Positions 18,722 through 26,461 of a DNA stretch of 40,382 nucleotides are shown here, in pieces. Numbering within the stretch: position 1 is the stretch's first letter; every line of letters begins with the position of its first letter. The notes below the pieces were generated by a model. It ran no database searches. It saw nothing but the letters and a program-made list of their open reading frames with translations, and was not told where the DNA came from. The position numbers and the translations under genes are program-made. The DNA is from Nesterenkonia sp. F (lineage in GTDB: Bacteria > Actinomycetota > Actinomycetes > Actinomycetales > Micrococcaceae): positions 1 to 40,382 of the forward strand of contig NZ_AFRW01000085.1 of assembly GCF_000220985.1 (NCBI RefSeq), read 5' to 3'.

Positions 18722-19996
18722 ATGCCCGCCTCCCCCACCGCCGCCGCCCCGCCGCGGGTGGTCCTGGTCAGCCTGCACACCCATCCGCTGGATCAGGCGG
18801 GCACCGGCGACGCCGGCGGGATGAACGTCTACATCGATGCGCTCTCCCGGGCCCTGCAGGCATCTGGATATGCCGTCGACCTGGTCACCACCGCAGTCGT
18901 CGGCCGTCATTCCTCCCCCGACTCCCCCGGCGAGGACGACACGCTGGTCACGCTGCCCGACGGGCGCCGGCTGCATACCCTGACGGTCCCGCCGCAGGCG
19001 CGCGGGTCGAAGAACGACCTGGTCGACGCCGTCGACGAGCTGGGTGAGCGGGCGCTGACGAGCCTGTCAGCCGTCGCCGAGCGCGTGGACGTGGTCCACT
19101 CGCACTACTGGATCTCCGGCCTGGCCGGTCTGCTGCTGTCCGAGCGGCTCGACGCGCCGCTGGTCCACACCATGCACACCATGGCCGCGGTCAAGCACGA
19201 GCGCGATCCCGACGCCGCGGAGGACCCGCGCCGCCACGACGCCGAGGCGCGTATCGCCGCCGAGGCGCAGGCGGTGACCGCCAACACCGACGCCGAGGCC
19301 GCCGACCTGCGGCGCCTCTTCGCCGTCGACGACGCCCGCCTGCATCTGGTGCGTCCCGGCGTCGACCTCTCCATCTTCCACCCGCCGGCGGATCCGGATC
19401 CGCGCGCCGAGCTCGACGGTCGGCCGCTGCGGCTCACCTTCGCCGGCCGGCTGCAGCCGCACAAGGGGCCCCAGGTGGCGATCGAGGCGCTGGGGCTCTT
19501 CCACCGCCGCATGCCCGATGTCCCGGTGGAACTGATCATCGCCGGCGAGCAGAGCGGGGAATGTCGTGTCGACATCGCCGAGCTGGCCGCACGCCACGGC
19601 GTCGCCGAGCTGATCCGCCGGCGCCCGCCGCTGCCCCACGGCGAGCTCGCCGAGCTCTTCCGCGCCAGCGACGCGGTGCTGATGCCCTCCTGCAGCGAGT
19701 CCTTCGGGCTGGTCGCCCTGGAGGCGATGGCCTGCGGCACCCCGGTGCTCGCCCACGAGGTCGGCGGGCTGATGGAACTGGTGCAGCACCGCCGCACCGG
19801 GCGGCTCATCGGGAGCCTGGATCCGGACAGCTGGGCCGCGCAGATGCGCTGGCTGGTGCTCCACCGCCGGGCCTGGAGTCGCTACAGCGCCACAGCCGCG
19901 CGGCGGGCCCGCGAGCATTCCTGGGAGGCGACGACGGCGCCGGCCGCCGCGGCCCTCTACGAGCACCTGGCCGAAGCGCGAGTCGCGCACGTCTGA
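18722..19996 (+). CDS. mshA: D-inositol-3-phosphate glycosyltransferase MshA (mycothiol synthesis)
   Basis: MshA transfers N-acetylglucosamine from UDP-GlcNAc to 1L-inositol 1-phosphate, the first step of mycothiol synthesis. The 424-residue GT-B enzyme has the N-terminal signature SLHTHPLDQAGTGDAGGMNV, then DVVHSHYWISGLAG and VHTMHTMAAVKH. The C-terminal nucleotide-sugar domain has FAGRLQPHKGPQVAIEAL and CSESFGLVALEAMACGTPVLA. The ATG at 18722 has GGAGG seven bases upstream. It follows the DUF2079 gene by 112 bases on the same strand and ends 23 bases before the RNase P RNA on the opposite strand. With cysK/cysE in the same window it fits low-molecular-weight thiol supply. Confidence 0.93.
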   Translation: MPASPTAAAPPRVVLVSLHTHPLDQAGTGDAGGMNVYIDALSRALQASGYAVDLVTTAVVGRHSSPDSPGEDDTLVTLPDGRRLHTLTVPPQARGSKNDLVDAVDELGERALTSLSAVAERVDVVHSHYWISGLAGLLLSERLDAPLVHTMHTMAAVKHERDPDAAEDPRRHDAEARIAAEAQAVTANTDAEAADLRRLFAVDDARLHLVRPGVDLSIFHPPADPDPRAELDGRPLRLTFAGRLQPHKGPQVAIEALGLFHRRMPDVPVELIIAGEQSGECRVDIAELAARHGVAELIRRRPPLPHGELAELFRASDAVLMPSCSESFGLVALEAMACGTPVLAHEVGGLMELVQHRRTGRLIGSLDPDSWAAQMRWLVLHRRAWSRYSATAARRAREHSWEATTAPAAAALYEHLAEARVAHV

Positions 19997-20019
19997 CGCG
20001 AGCGTCCGGCGGGAAGAGG

Positions 20020-20440
20020 GGGACGGGTCGACCTGTACGCCGGATTCTGTGTCGTGCCGACTCGCGTCGGCGCGACGGCCATCATCCATCTGGGTCACGT
20101 GTCGCCACGCACCTCGAGCAGTCAACCCGGATGCCTCGGGCGGGCAGCCCTGATCGCGCATCCTGTTCGACCTTGCTCCGGATGGGGTTTGCCGAGCCGC
20201 GGCAGTCACCTGCCGCGCTGGTGGTCTCTTACACCACCGTTTCACCCTTGCCCGGCCGGCGTGAGCCGACCCGGCGGTCTGTTCTCTGTGGCACTGGCCT
20301 GCGGGTCTCCCCGAGTGGGCGTTACCCACCATCCTGCCCTGTGGAGTCCGGACGTTCCTCGACGCCGCAGTTATCCGCTCGTCACGTCCAGCGCGACAGC
20401 GGGGCCTTGCGACGGCGCGATGGCCCGGTCGACCCGTCCC
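20020..20440 (-). ncRNA. rnpB: RNase P RNA, bacterial class A
   Basis: The catalytic RNA of RNase P, which trims tRNA 5' leaders. On the minus strand the conserved core near the 5' end reads GAGGAACGTCCGGACTCC and then CACAGGGCAGGATGG. ACAGAATCCGG closes the core near the 3' end. The P1 helix is fourteen perfect base pairs between 20427-20440 (5') and 20020-20033 (3'), which fixes both ends. A TACGAT box at 20449-20454 stands at the right distance upstream. The length, about 421 bases, is typical of actinobacteria. No protein is encoded here; the open frames across it are by-products of GC content. Confidence 0.95.
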
Positions 20441-20448
20441 GGGGATCC

Positions 20449-20454
20449 ATCGTA
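20449..20454 (-). promoter_or_regulatory. Candidate -10 box for rnpB
   Basis: TACGAT on the minus strand, eight bases before the first base of the P1 helix, as expected for transcription starting at the mature 5' end. Confidence 0.5.
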
Positions 20455-20506
20455 CGCCAGCGAGCAGCTCTGCGCCGATCCGCCTCCGGCCCGGGTGACG
20501 GGACTC

Positions 20507-21376
20507 TCAGCGGGCCAGAAGCAGGCGCGCCCCGTCCCCGAGAGCGGTGGCCAGCGCCGCGAGCATCCCGACGGCGGCCACGACGGAGACCGCCACGGCG
20601 ACGATCCACTCGCGCGCCGAGCCCGAGCGCCCCAGCAGCGGCAGCGCCATCCGGCCTCCGCTGCTCCACAGCGCCCCGAGCACCGGCAGACGGCGGAATC
20701 CCCTCGGCGGGGTGAGCGCGACCGGCCAGAGCAGATTGCAGCCGCCGTCGGTGAGCATGTCGCCGGCGATGTGCACCGCCGCCCCCAGGCCGACGGCGAG
20801 GACGAACCACCAGCCCTGCTCCCCCAGCCCGACGGCGACGAGGCCGCCCAGCAGCAGGCCGAGAAGCCAGGGCGCCTTCCGGGCGGCCTCGGGCAGGAAG
20901 TGCAGGGTCTTCACCGCGAAGGAGGCCAGCACCACGGTCATCGCCCCCGCCCCGATCTGCAGCGTTCCGGCCTCGATCGTCACCGAGAGGCGGGAGAGCA
21001 GCCAGGCGACGAGCATGGAGACCGCCACCCCCAGCAGCGAATGAGTGCCGTTTCGGTGGCCGCCGGAGATCCGGCCGATCACCCGGCAGAGCCATTCCGA
21101 GACCGGCGGCAGCGAGTGCGCGATGGAGGCGTTGTGGTGATCGGCGTCCGGCAGCAGGGCCGCGCCGGCGGCGACGACGGCTCCGGCCAGCACGCCCAGG
21201 TCGGTGATGCCGTCGAGCAGGCCGAAGCCCAGCGGCAGCGTCTCGGGCAGACCCGCCGTCGCGGCCTGGAGGACGGGGATCTCCAGTTCGGCCGGCGGCC
21301 GGATCGGCACGTGATGGTCGGCGGCGATGAGCACCCAGCTCGCCGCCCCGCAGGCGGCATGGTGGGGCCCCATCAT
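20507..21376 (-). CDS. YdjM-like metal-dependent hydrolase family membrane protein
   Basis: A 289-residue integral membrane protein of the YdjM/DUF457 type, whose members carry conserved histidines and aspartates near the membrane face. It starts MMGPHHAACGAASWVLIA and has LLPDADHHNASIAHS, GGHRNGTHSLLG and AVHIAGDMLTDGGCNLLWP. This is the usual order of the D-x-D-H, H-R-x2-T-H-S and H-x2-D-x3-T-x2-G motifs. About seven hydrophobic helices are visible. The start at 21376 has AGGAG seven bases upstream and is preferred to the upstream TTG. E. coli YdjM is LexA-regulated, but no SOS box is visible here. The biochemical role is unknown. Confidence 0.88.
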   Translation of the reverse strand: MMGPHHAACGAASWVLIAADHHVPIRPPAELEIPVLQAATAGLPETLPLGFGLLDGITDLGVLAGAVVAAGAALLPDADHHNASIAHSLPPVSEWLCRVIGRISGGHRNGTHSLLGVAVSMLVAWLLSRLSVTIEAGTLQIGAGAMTVVLASFAVKTLHFLPEAARKAPWLLGLLLGGLVAVGLGEQGWWFVLAVGLGAAVHIAGDMLTDGGCNLLWPVALTPPRGFRRLPVLGALWSSGGRMALPLLGRSGSAREWIVAVAVSVVAAVGMLAALATALGDGARLLLAR

Positions 21377-21490
21377 GAGCCTGCTCCTGTCCCTGGTGCT
21401 GGCCTCGTCGGCCCTGCTGCTGCCATGGTGATGCTCCTGTCTCCGACGTGCGGGCGCGGGGATCGCGACGGACCATCCCACCACGGGCCA

Positions 21491-21550
21491 CTGACACAAG
21501 TGCTGACACAGGTGCTGACACGAGCGCTGACACGGGTGCTGACACGAGCG
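21491..21550. repeat. Five tandem 12-base repeats upstream of yaaA
   Basis: Five contiguous units of CTGACACRRGYG fill exactly 60 bases in the divergent region between the YdjM-like gene and yaaA. Units 3 and 5 are identical, and the CTGACAC half is invariant in all five. The array ends 38 bases before the yaaA -10 box and starts 114 bases before the YdjM-like start codon. It could be a regulator-binding array or a neutral minisatellite. Confidence 0.85.
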
Positions 21551-21588
21551 GCGCCGGGTCCGCCGTCACGACCGGCTCCTGCGCGCGC

Positions 21589-21594
21589 TAGGAT
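21589..21594 (+). promoter_or_regulatory. -10 box of a probable leaderless promoter for yaaA
   Basis: TAGGAT, then six bases, then the GTG start. No Shine-Dalgarno sequence is present, so the mRNA should be leaderless. Confidence 0.6.
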
Positions 21595-21600
21595 GTCCCG

Positions 21601-22374
21601 GTGCTGATCCATCTCCCGCCCTCCGAAGGAAAGACCCCGCCGGCCGACGGCGGAGACGCCCTCGATCTCTCGGCGCTGACGCTGCCCGAGCTGGCGGAGC
21701 CCCGCCGTGAGGTCCTCGACGCGCTGGTGTCCGCCAGCTCCCGCGAGGACGCGCAGAAGGTCCTCAGAGTCGGAGCGAACGTCATGGGCGAGGTGACGGC
21801 CAACATGCGGCTGCTCGAGGCGCCGACCGCCCCCGCGCATCGGCTCTACACCGGGGTGCTCTATGACGCGCTCGACGCCGACACGCTCGACGAGGCCGCA
21901 CGAGCCCGCGCCGAGGAGCAGGTGCTGATCTTCTCCGGGCTCTTCGGCGTGACCGGCTTCAGCGACCCGATCCCGGCCCACCGACTCTCGATGGGCGTCA
22001 CGCTGGCTCCCGACGGGCACGGCCCGGGCCGACTGTCCACCTTCTGGAAGCAGGCCCTGGCCGACCCGCTCGACGCGCTGGTCGGCGACCAGCTCGTGGT
22101 CGACTGCCGCTCATCGGCCTATGCCGTCCATCGCGCGGCCCCGGAACAGACCCTGATGGTCAACAGCGTCACCGAGCGCGACGGCGAGCGGAAGGTGGTC
22201 ACCCACTTCGCCAAGCACGCCCGCGGCACGCTCACCGGCATGCTGCTGCGCGCCGAGCGGCCGGCGGAGTCGATCGACGACGTCGCCGAGATCGCCGCCT
22301 CGGCCTGGGCGGTGGAGGTGCGCCCGGCGACCGGACGCACCCCGCATCAGCTGGATCTGATCAGTCGGGCATGA
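21601..22374 (+). CDS. yaaA: YaaA family peroxide stress protein (DUF328)
   Basis: A 257-residue protein of the YaaA/DUF328 family. E. coli YaaA lowers intracellular free iron and protects DNA from peroxide; its fold binds DNA. The start MLIHLPPSEGKT is the family signature. Other conserved parts are ALYTGV-like YTGVLYDALDA, IFSGLFGVTGFSDPIPAHRLSM, STFWKQALADPL, VDCRSSAYAV and VVTHFAKHARGTLTGMLLR. The length is normal. The GTG at 21601 is preceded directly by a -10 box, suggesting a leaderless transcript. The 12-base repeat array lies just upstream. A hairpin separates it from the convergent rnhA-like gene. Confidence 0.92.
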   Translation: MLIHLPPSEGKTPPADGGDALDLSALTLPELAEPRREVLDALVSASSREDAQKVLRVGANVMGEVTANMRLLEAPTAPAHRLYTGVLYDALDADTLDEAARARAEEQVLIFSGLFGVTGFSDPIPAHRLSMGVTLAPDGHGPGRLSTFWKQALADPLDALVGDQLVVDCRSSAYAVHRAAPEQTLMVNSVTERDGERKVVTHFAKHARGTLTGMLLRAERPAESIDDVAEIAASAWAVEVRPATGRTPHQLDLISRA

Positions 22375-22396
22375 CCGGCTGGGTATGACCAGCCGG
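22375..22396. terminator. Hairpin between convergent yaaA and the RNase HI gene
   Basis: CCGGCTGG, six-base loop GTATGA, CCAGCCGG: eight perfect pairs in the 26-base gap between the two stop codons. No T-tract follows on either strand. Confidence 0.55.
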
Positions 22397-22400
22397 ACGC

Positions 22401-22853
22401 TCAGCCCGCCGGGCGGATCCGGCTGGCGGCCGGGTCCCACTCGACGCCGGCGGCCGAGGCGTCCATGGCCTCGTTGCTCAGCGCGTCGGCGTCCCCGTTC
22501 TCCTTCCGCGGGATCCAGGTGTAGCGCACCTGGGCCGACGGCAGGATCGCCGCGGCCTGGGCCGCCAGGCGCTTCATGTCCTCGTGCTTGATCCGCCAGC
22601 GCTTGCTCATCTGCTCGACGACGAGCTTGGAGTCCAGCCGCACGTCGACCTCGGCCTCCGGATCGATCTCGCGGGCCAGCGTCAGCCCGTCGATCAGGCC
22701 GGTGTACTCGGCCACGTTGTTGCTGGCCTTCCCCAGCGGAGTCGCGCGGGTCGCCAGCACGCGCCCGGAGGGGTCGCGCACCAGGGCGCCGGATCCGGCG
22801 ATGCCGGGGTTGCCGCGGCTGCCGCCGTCGGCTTCGACGATCAATGTGGTCAC
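22401..22853 (-). CDS. Ribonuclease HI family protein
   Basis: A 150-residue single-domain RNase HI, which cuts RNA in RNA-DNA hybrids. The catalytic carboxylates are in place: Asp9 in EADGGSRGNPG, Glu49 in NNVAEYTGL, Asp74 in RLDSKLVVEQM and an Asp in KENGDADALSN. The sequence most resembles the short RnhA-like domain that actinobacteria also carry at the N-terminus of bifunctional RNase H/phosphatase proteins. Here it stands alone, ending after about 150 residues. The GTG at 22853 has AGGAG five bases upstream, which decides it over upstream starts. It lies downstream of the Nif3-like gene on the same strand, a pairing known in actinobacteria. Confidence 0.93.
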   Translation of the reverse strand: MTTLIVEADGGSRGNPGIAGSGALVRDPSGRVLATRATPLGKASNNVAEYTGLIDGLTLAREIDPEAEVDVRLDSKLVVEQMSKRWRIKHEDMKRLAAQAAAILPSAQVRYTWIPRKENGDADALSNEAMDASAAGVEWDPAASRIRPAG

Positions 22854-22865
22854 AGTTCTCCTGTC

Positions 22866-22925
22866 GGGATGTCTGAGGATGGGGTGTCTGAAGATGGGGT
22901 GTCTCGGGACGGGGCGTCGCAGACA
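22866..22925. repeat. Four degenerate 15-base tandem repeats between the Nif3-like and RNase HI genes
   Basis: GGGATGTCTGAGGAT, GGGGTGTCTGAAGAT, GGGGTGTCTCGGGAC, GGGGCGTCGCAGACA: the first three differ at few positions and the fourth is worn. They fill half of the 122-base gap upstream of the RNase HI start and may mark replication slippage. Confidence 0.7.
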
Positions 22926-22975
22926 GCGGGTCCGAGCGGCGGTCGGCCGGAGCCGAGGGCTCGGAGGGGACGGGC

Positions 22976-23869
22976 TCAGCCGCCCGGAGTGAGCACGAAG
23001 TCCCACGGATCGGTGGTGATGCCGCTGACCACGACCTCGACATCGTAGCCGCGATCGGCCAGCGCCCGCTGCAGCGCCTGTGCGGCGGTGGGCAGCCAGA
23101 GCCACTCGCTGGCGAAGTGCGAGACGTCGATGAGATAGGGGCGCCCGTCACGCACCGCCTCGCGGGCCTCCGAGGCGGGATGGTGGCGCAGGTCGGCGGT
23201 GATGAAGACGTCGGCCCCGGCCTGCCGCGCCACGTCGAGCAGGCTGTCGCCGGCCCCGCCGCAGAGCGCGACGCGCTGCACGATGCCGTCCCGGTCCCCG
23301 GCCACGCGGACTCCCCCGGCGACCGCCGGCAGCAGGCCGAAGAGCCGGCCGGCCAGCTCGCCCAGCGTGGTGCCGACATCCAGCGTGCCGAGGCGACCCA
23401 GCCCTTCGTGGGGCAGCCCGTCCTCGGCGGGCTTCAGCGGCGTCGCGTCCTGCAGACCCAGCATGCCGGCCAGCACGTCGTTGACGCCTCCGACGGCGGA
23501 GTCGCCGTTGGTGTGCGCGGTGAGCAGCCCGCAGGAGGACTCGATGAGCCGGTGGACGATCTCGCCCTTGTATCCGGCCGCATCGACGCTGTGCACCCCG
23601 CGCAGCAGCAGCGGATGATGGGTGATCAGCAGATCGGCGCCGGCGTCGCAGGCCTCCTCGACGACGGCGCGCACCGGGTCGACGGCGAAGTGCACGGTGC
23701 GCACCGGTCGTTCCCGTCGACCGGCGACGAGTCCGACGGCGTCCCAGGGTTCGGCCAGACCGGAGGGCCAGAGCTCCTCGGCGAGGTCGACCACCTGCTG
23801 CAGCGTCGGGGCGGAGCCCGCCGAAGGCGTCGCGGGGTCCGGGGCCTGATCATCGGGCGTGGTGTCCAT
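22976..23869 (-). CDS. Nif3-like dinuclear metal center protein
   Basis: A 297-residue member of the Nif3/YbgI (GTP cyclohydrolase 1 type 2 homologue) family. These proteins form toroids with a dinuclear metal site; the cellular role is not settled. Metal ligands are visible in LLITHHPLLLRG, in LTAHTNGDSAVGGVNDVLA and in the C-terminal VSHFASEW. Other conserved parts are EPWDAVGLVAG and VALCGGAGDSLLDVARQAGADVFITADLRHH. The ATG at 23869 has GGAGG upstream, although only two bases away. It probably forms an operon with the RNase HI gene and is divergent from msrA. Confidence 0.9.
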   Translation of the reverse strand: MDTTPDDQAPDPATPSAGSAPTLQQVVDLAEELWPSGLAEPWDAVGLVAGRRERPVRTVHFAVDPVRAVVEEACDAGADLLITHHPLLLRGVHSVDAAGYKGEIVHRLIESSCGLLTAHTNGDSAVGGVNDVLAGMLGLQDATPLKPAEDGLPHEGLGRLGTLDVGTTLGELAGRLFGLLPAVAGGVRVAGDRDGIVQRVALCGGAGDSLLDVARQAGADVFITADLRHHPASEAREAVRDGRPYLIDVSHFASEWLWLPTAAQALQRALADRGYDVEVVVSGITTDPWDFVLTPGG

Positions 23870-24028
23870 GCCCTCCGTTGTATCGCGTCGCGACGGCCCG
23901 ACGCCCGGGACACGCTCGGGCTGCAGGCGGTCCCGGCCGCGGCGACCGGCTCCCGCGGCGTCGCCGGCCGGCGCGGCACGATGGACGCGTCGAGGAATGC
24001 CGCGGCGATCGGCACGGTTGGACCGGAC

Positions 24029-24613
24029 ATGAGTTCTCCCTCCGAGCCCGAGACCCCGACCGCCGAGCAGGCCGGGGCCGCACGCACTGTGGTCCTCGGC
24101 GCCGGCTGCTTCTGGTGCCTGGATTCGCTGGCCCGTCGGCTGCGCGGCGTCGTCCGCGTGCGCAGCGTCTACACCGGCGGCACCGGCCCGGCGACCTACG
24201 AGGCGGTGTGCACCGGCACCACCGGCCACGCCGAGGCGGTGGAGATCACCTTCGACCCTGCGGTGCTGCCCGTCGAGGTGGTCTACGACGTCTTCTTCTC
24301 CTCGCACGACCCGACGTCGCTGAACCGGCAGGGCTACGACGTCGGCACGCAGTACCGCTCGGCGATGTTCTACGCCGACGACGCCGAGCACGCCGAGATG
24401 CACGCGGCGATCGAACGCGCGCAGCAGTCCTACGACGCGCCGATCGTCACCACGCTGGAGCCGCTCGGCGCGGTCTTCGAGGCCGAGCCGGTCCACCAGG
24501 ACTTCCACGCCCGCCGGCCCGACGTCGGATACTGCCGGGTCATCATCGATCCGAAGGTCGCCGCGCTGCGCCGGAATTACGCCCCGTGGCTGACGGAGCA
24601 GCCGGTCGGCTGA
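24029..24613 (+). CDS. msrA: Peptide-methionine (S)-S-oxide reductase MsrA
   Basis: MsrA reduces the S-epimer of methionine sulfoxide in damaged proteins. The 194-residue protein has the catalytic motif GAGCFWCLDSL (Cys27, with a second Cys at 30 in place of the usual Gly), YTGGTGPATYEAVCTGTTGHAEAVEITFD, FFSSHDPTSLNRQGYDVGTQYRS and the C-terminal FHARRPDVGYCRVII with a likely resolving Cys. The ATG at 24029 is chosen because the motif begins soon after it, though the ribosome site is weak. Another in-frame ATG lies 48 bases upstream. MsrB, which handles the R-epimer, is encoded separately near 33.8 kb. Confidence 0.93.
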   Translation: MSSPSEPETPTAEQAGAARTVVLGAGCFWCLDSLARRLRGVVRVRSVYTGGTGPATYEAVCTGTTGHAEAVEITFDPAVLPVEVVYDVFFSSHDPTSLNRQGYDVGTQYRSAMFYADDAEHAEMHAAIERAQQSYDAPIVTTLEPLGAVFEAEPVHQDFHARRPDVGYCRVIIDPKVAALRRNYAPWLTEQPVG

Positions 24614-24621
24614 GGAGCCGA

Positions 24622-24627
24622 TAGGCT
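24622..24627 (+). promoter_or_regulatory. Candidate -10 box for cysK
   Basis: TAGGCT, nine bases after the msrA stop codon. It predicts a cysK leader of about 100 bases. I see no riboswitch fold in that leader. Confidence 0.4.
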
Positions 24628-24734
24628 GGCCCCGACCCGTGTCGGCGCCCGACGGCGCCACCGACGGCACGGCTGCTTCCCCGCCAGTCCCCGCAGAGAC
24701 GCAGACACACCGCACGGAAGGGTTCGACTCCATC

Positions 24735-25667
24735 ATGGCGATTCTCGACAACATCACCGAGGCCGTCGGCGGCACTCCGCTGGTCCGGCTCAACCGACTC
24801 GACGCCGACCTGCCCGGCGACGTCGCGGTCAAGCTCGAGTTCTACTCCCCGGCCAGCTCGGTCAAGGACCGGATCGGCACCGCCATCGTGGACGCCGCCG
24901 AGGAGGCCGGCGTGCTGAAGCCCGGCGGCACGATCGTCGAAGGCACCTCGGGCAACACCGGAATCGCCCTGGCGATGGTCGGCGCGGCCCGCGGCTACCG
25001 CGTGGTGCTGACCATGCCGGAGACGATGTCCACCGAGCGGCGCGTCATGCTGCGCGCCTACGGCGCCGAGATCGTGCTGACCCCGGGCGCCGACGGGATG
25101 CGCGGCGCGGTGGAGAAGGCCAAGGGCATCGTCGAGGAGACCGACAACGCCATCTGGGCCCGACAGTTCGCCAACGAGGCCAACCCGCAGGTCCACTACG
25201 ACACCACCGGCGAGGAGATCTGGCGCGACACCGAGGGCGCGGTCGACATCCTCGTGGCCGGCATCGGCACCGGCGGCACGATCACCGGCGCCGGACGGAA
25301 GCTGCGCGAGCACAAGCCGGAGGTCGGCATCGTCGCCGTCGAGCCGGAAGACTCGCCGATCCTCTCCGGCGGCGCGGCCGGCCCGCACAAGATCCAGGGG
25401 CTGGGGCCGAACTTCGTCCCCGACATCCTCGACCGCGAGATCTACGACGAGGTGTTGACCGCCAACCTCGACAAGTCCGTGGAGACCGCCCGCGAGCTGG
25501 GCACCCGGGAGGGCATCCTCGGCGGCATCTCCACCGGCGCGAACATCGCGGCGGCCCTGGAGGTCGCCGGTCGCGAGGAGAACAGGGGCAAGCTGATCGT
25601 GACCGTCGCCTGCGACTTCGGCGAGAGGTACATCTCGACGCTGCTCTACGAGGACATCCGCGGCTGA
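24735..25667 (+). CDS. cysK: Cysteine synthase A (O-acetylserine sulfhydrylase)
   Basis: CysK makes cysteine from O-acetylserine and sulfide with pyridoxal phosphate. The 310-residue protein starts [19 protein letters not shown], has the cofactor lysine in [10 protein letters not shown] (Lys44), the substrate loop [13 protein letters not shown], the phosphate loop [12 protein letters not shown] and the C-terminal [13 protein letters not shown]. The ATG at 24735 fits the family N-terminus better than the longer frame that begins 96 bases upstream. cysE follows 52 bases downstream, so substrate and enzyme for cysteine are made together. Cysteine feeds mycothiol, whose first enzyme MshA is encoded at 18.7 kb. 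Confidence 0.96.
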   Translation: MAILDNITEAVGGTPLVRLNRLDADLPGDVAVKLEFYSPASSVKDRIGTAIVDAAEEAGVLKPGGTIVEGTSGNTGIALAMVGAARGYRVVLTMPETMSTERRVMLRAYGAEIVLTPGADGMRGAVEKAKGIVEETDNAIWARQFANEANPQVHYDTTGEEIWRDTEGAVDILVAGIGTGGTITGAGRKLREHKPEVGIVAVEPEDSPILSGGAAGPHKIQGLGPNFVPDILDREIYDEVLTANLDKSVETARELGTREGILGGISTGANIAAALEVAGREENRGKLIVTVACDFGERYISTLLYEDIRG

Positions 25668-25719
25668 TCCTCCTGCACGTTCCCCGACGCGACCGCCGAC
25701 CGAAAGGCATCGATCGACA

Positions 25720-26307
25720 GTGGGCATCCTGAAGCGCATGCGCGAGGACATCGACTCCGCGCGCGAGCATGACCCGGCCGCACGCAGCTCCACGGAGATC
25801 GTGCTGGTCTACTCCGGCCTCCACGCTATCTGGGCCCACCGCCTGGCGCACCGGATGTGGCGGCGCCGTCCGCTGAAGACACCGGCGCGTGCACTGTCCC
25901 AGGCGGTGCGCACGCTCACCGGGATCGAGATCCACCCCGGTGCGGAGATCGGCCGGCGATTCTTCATCGACCATGGCATGGGCGTGGTGATCGGCGAGAC
26001 CGCCGAGATCGGCGACGACTGCATGCTCTACCAGGGGGTGACCCTCGGCGGGCGCTCTCTCGAGCAGGTCAAGCGTCACCCCACGCTGGGCCACGGCGTC
26101 GTCGTCGGCGCCGGTGCGAAGGTCCTCGGGCCGGTGGAGCTCGGCGAGGGATCCACCGTCGGAGCCAACGCCGTGGTCGTCAAGTCCGCGCCGCCGCACT
26201 CGATCCTCACCGGGATCCCCGCCCACGCGCGCAGCCGCACCGAGACGGAGCGGAAGCCGGCCGTGGATCCGGCCGAGTACGCCCTGGACCCGGCGCTGTT
26301 CATCTGA
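25720..26307 (+). CDS. cysE: Serine O-acetyltransferase
   Basis: CysE acetylates serine from acetyl-CoA to give O-acetylserine, the substrate of CysK. The 195-residue protein is the short (EpsC-like) form, with one N-terminal helical part and a left-handed beta-helix of hexapeptide repeats. Key parts are [33 protein letters not shown] (His and Asp of the active site), YQGVTLGG and [20 protein letters not shown]. The end ALDPALFI resembles the C-terminal Ile tail that docks into CysK, so a cysteine synthase complex is possible. The GTG at 25720 has only GAAAGG further upstream as a ribosome site. A strong bidirectional terminator follows. Confidence 0.95.
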   Translation: MGILKRMREDIDSAREHDPAARSSTEIVLVYSGLHAIWAHRLAHRMWRRRPLKTPARALSQAVRTLTGIEIHPGAEIGRRFFIDHGMGVVIGETAEIGDDCMLYQGVTLGGRSLEQVKRHPTLGHGVVVGAGAKVLGPVELGEGSTVGANAVVVKSAPPHSILTGIPAHARSRTETERKPAVDPAEYALDPALFI

Positions 26308-26375
26308 GGGTCCGCGGCGGGACGGCGCCGGCGCCCCCCTCGGCCGAGTCGACGCCGCGGCGTCGACATGACGGA

Positions 26376-26427
26376 CATGACGAAGGGCCGGTCCCGGAGC
26401 AACCTCCGGGACCGGCCCTTCGTCATG
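26376..26427. terminator. Bidirectional terminator between cysE and gnd
   Basis: Two exact 24-base arms (26376-26399 and 26404-26427) with a four-base CAAC loop. This is the strongest hairpin in the window. It lies between convergent genes and has no T-tract, though the arms begin and end with CATGACGAAGG/CCTTCGTCATG. Confidence 0.85.
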
Positions 26428-26461
26428 GGCGAGGCTCAGCCTCGCTCGTCGCGCGGCAGGC

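Noticed and set aside
19067-20332. A long minus-strand frame across mshA and the RNase P RNA.
   Set aside because: It reads the antisense of mshA and the structured RNA; no protein family is visible.
24628-24734. A sulfur-related riboswitch in the cysK leader.
   Set aside because: The leader of about 100 bases shows no recognisable SAM or other riboswitch core.
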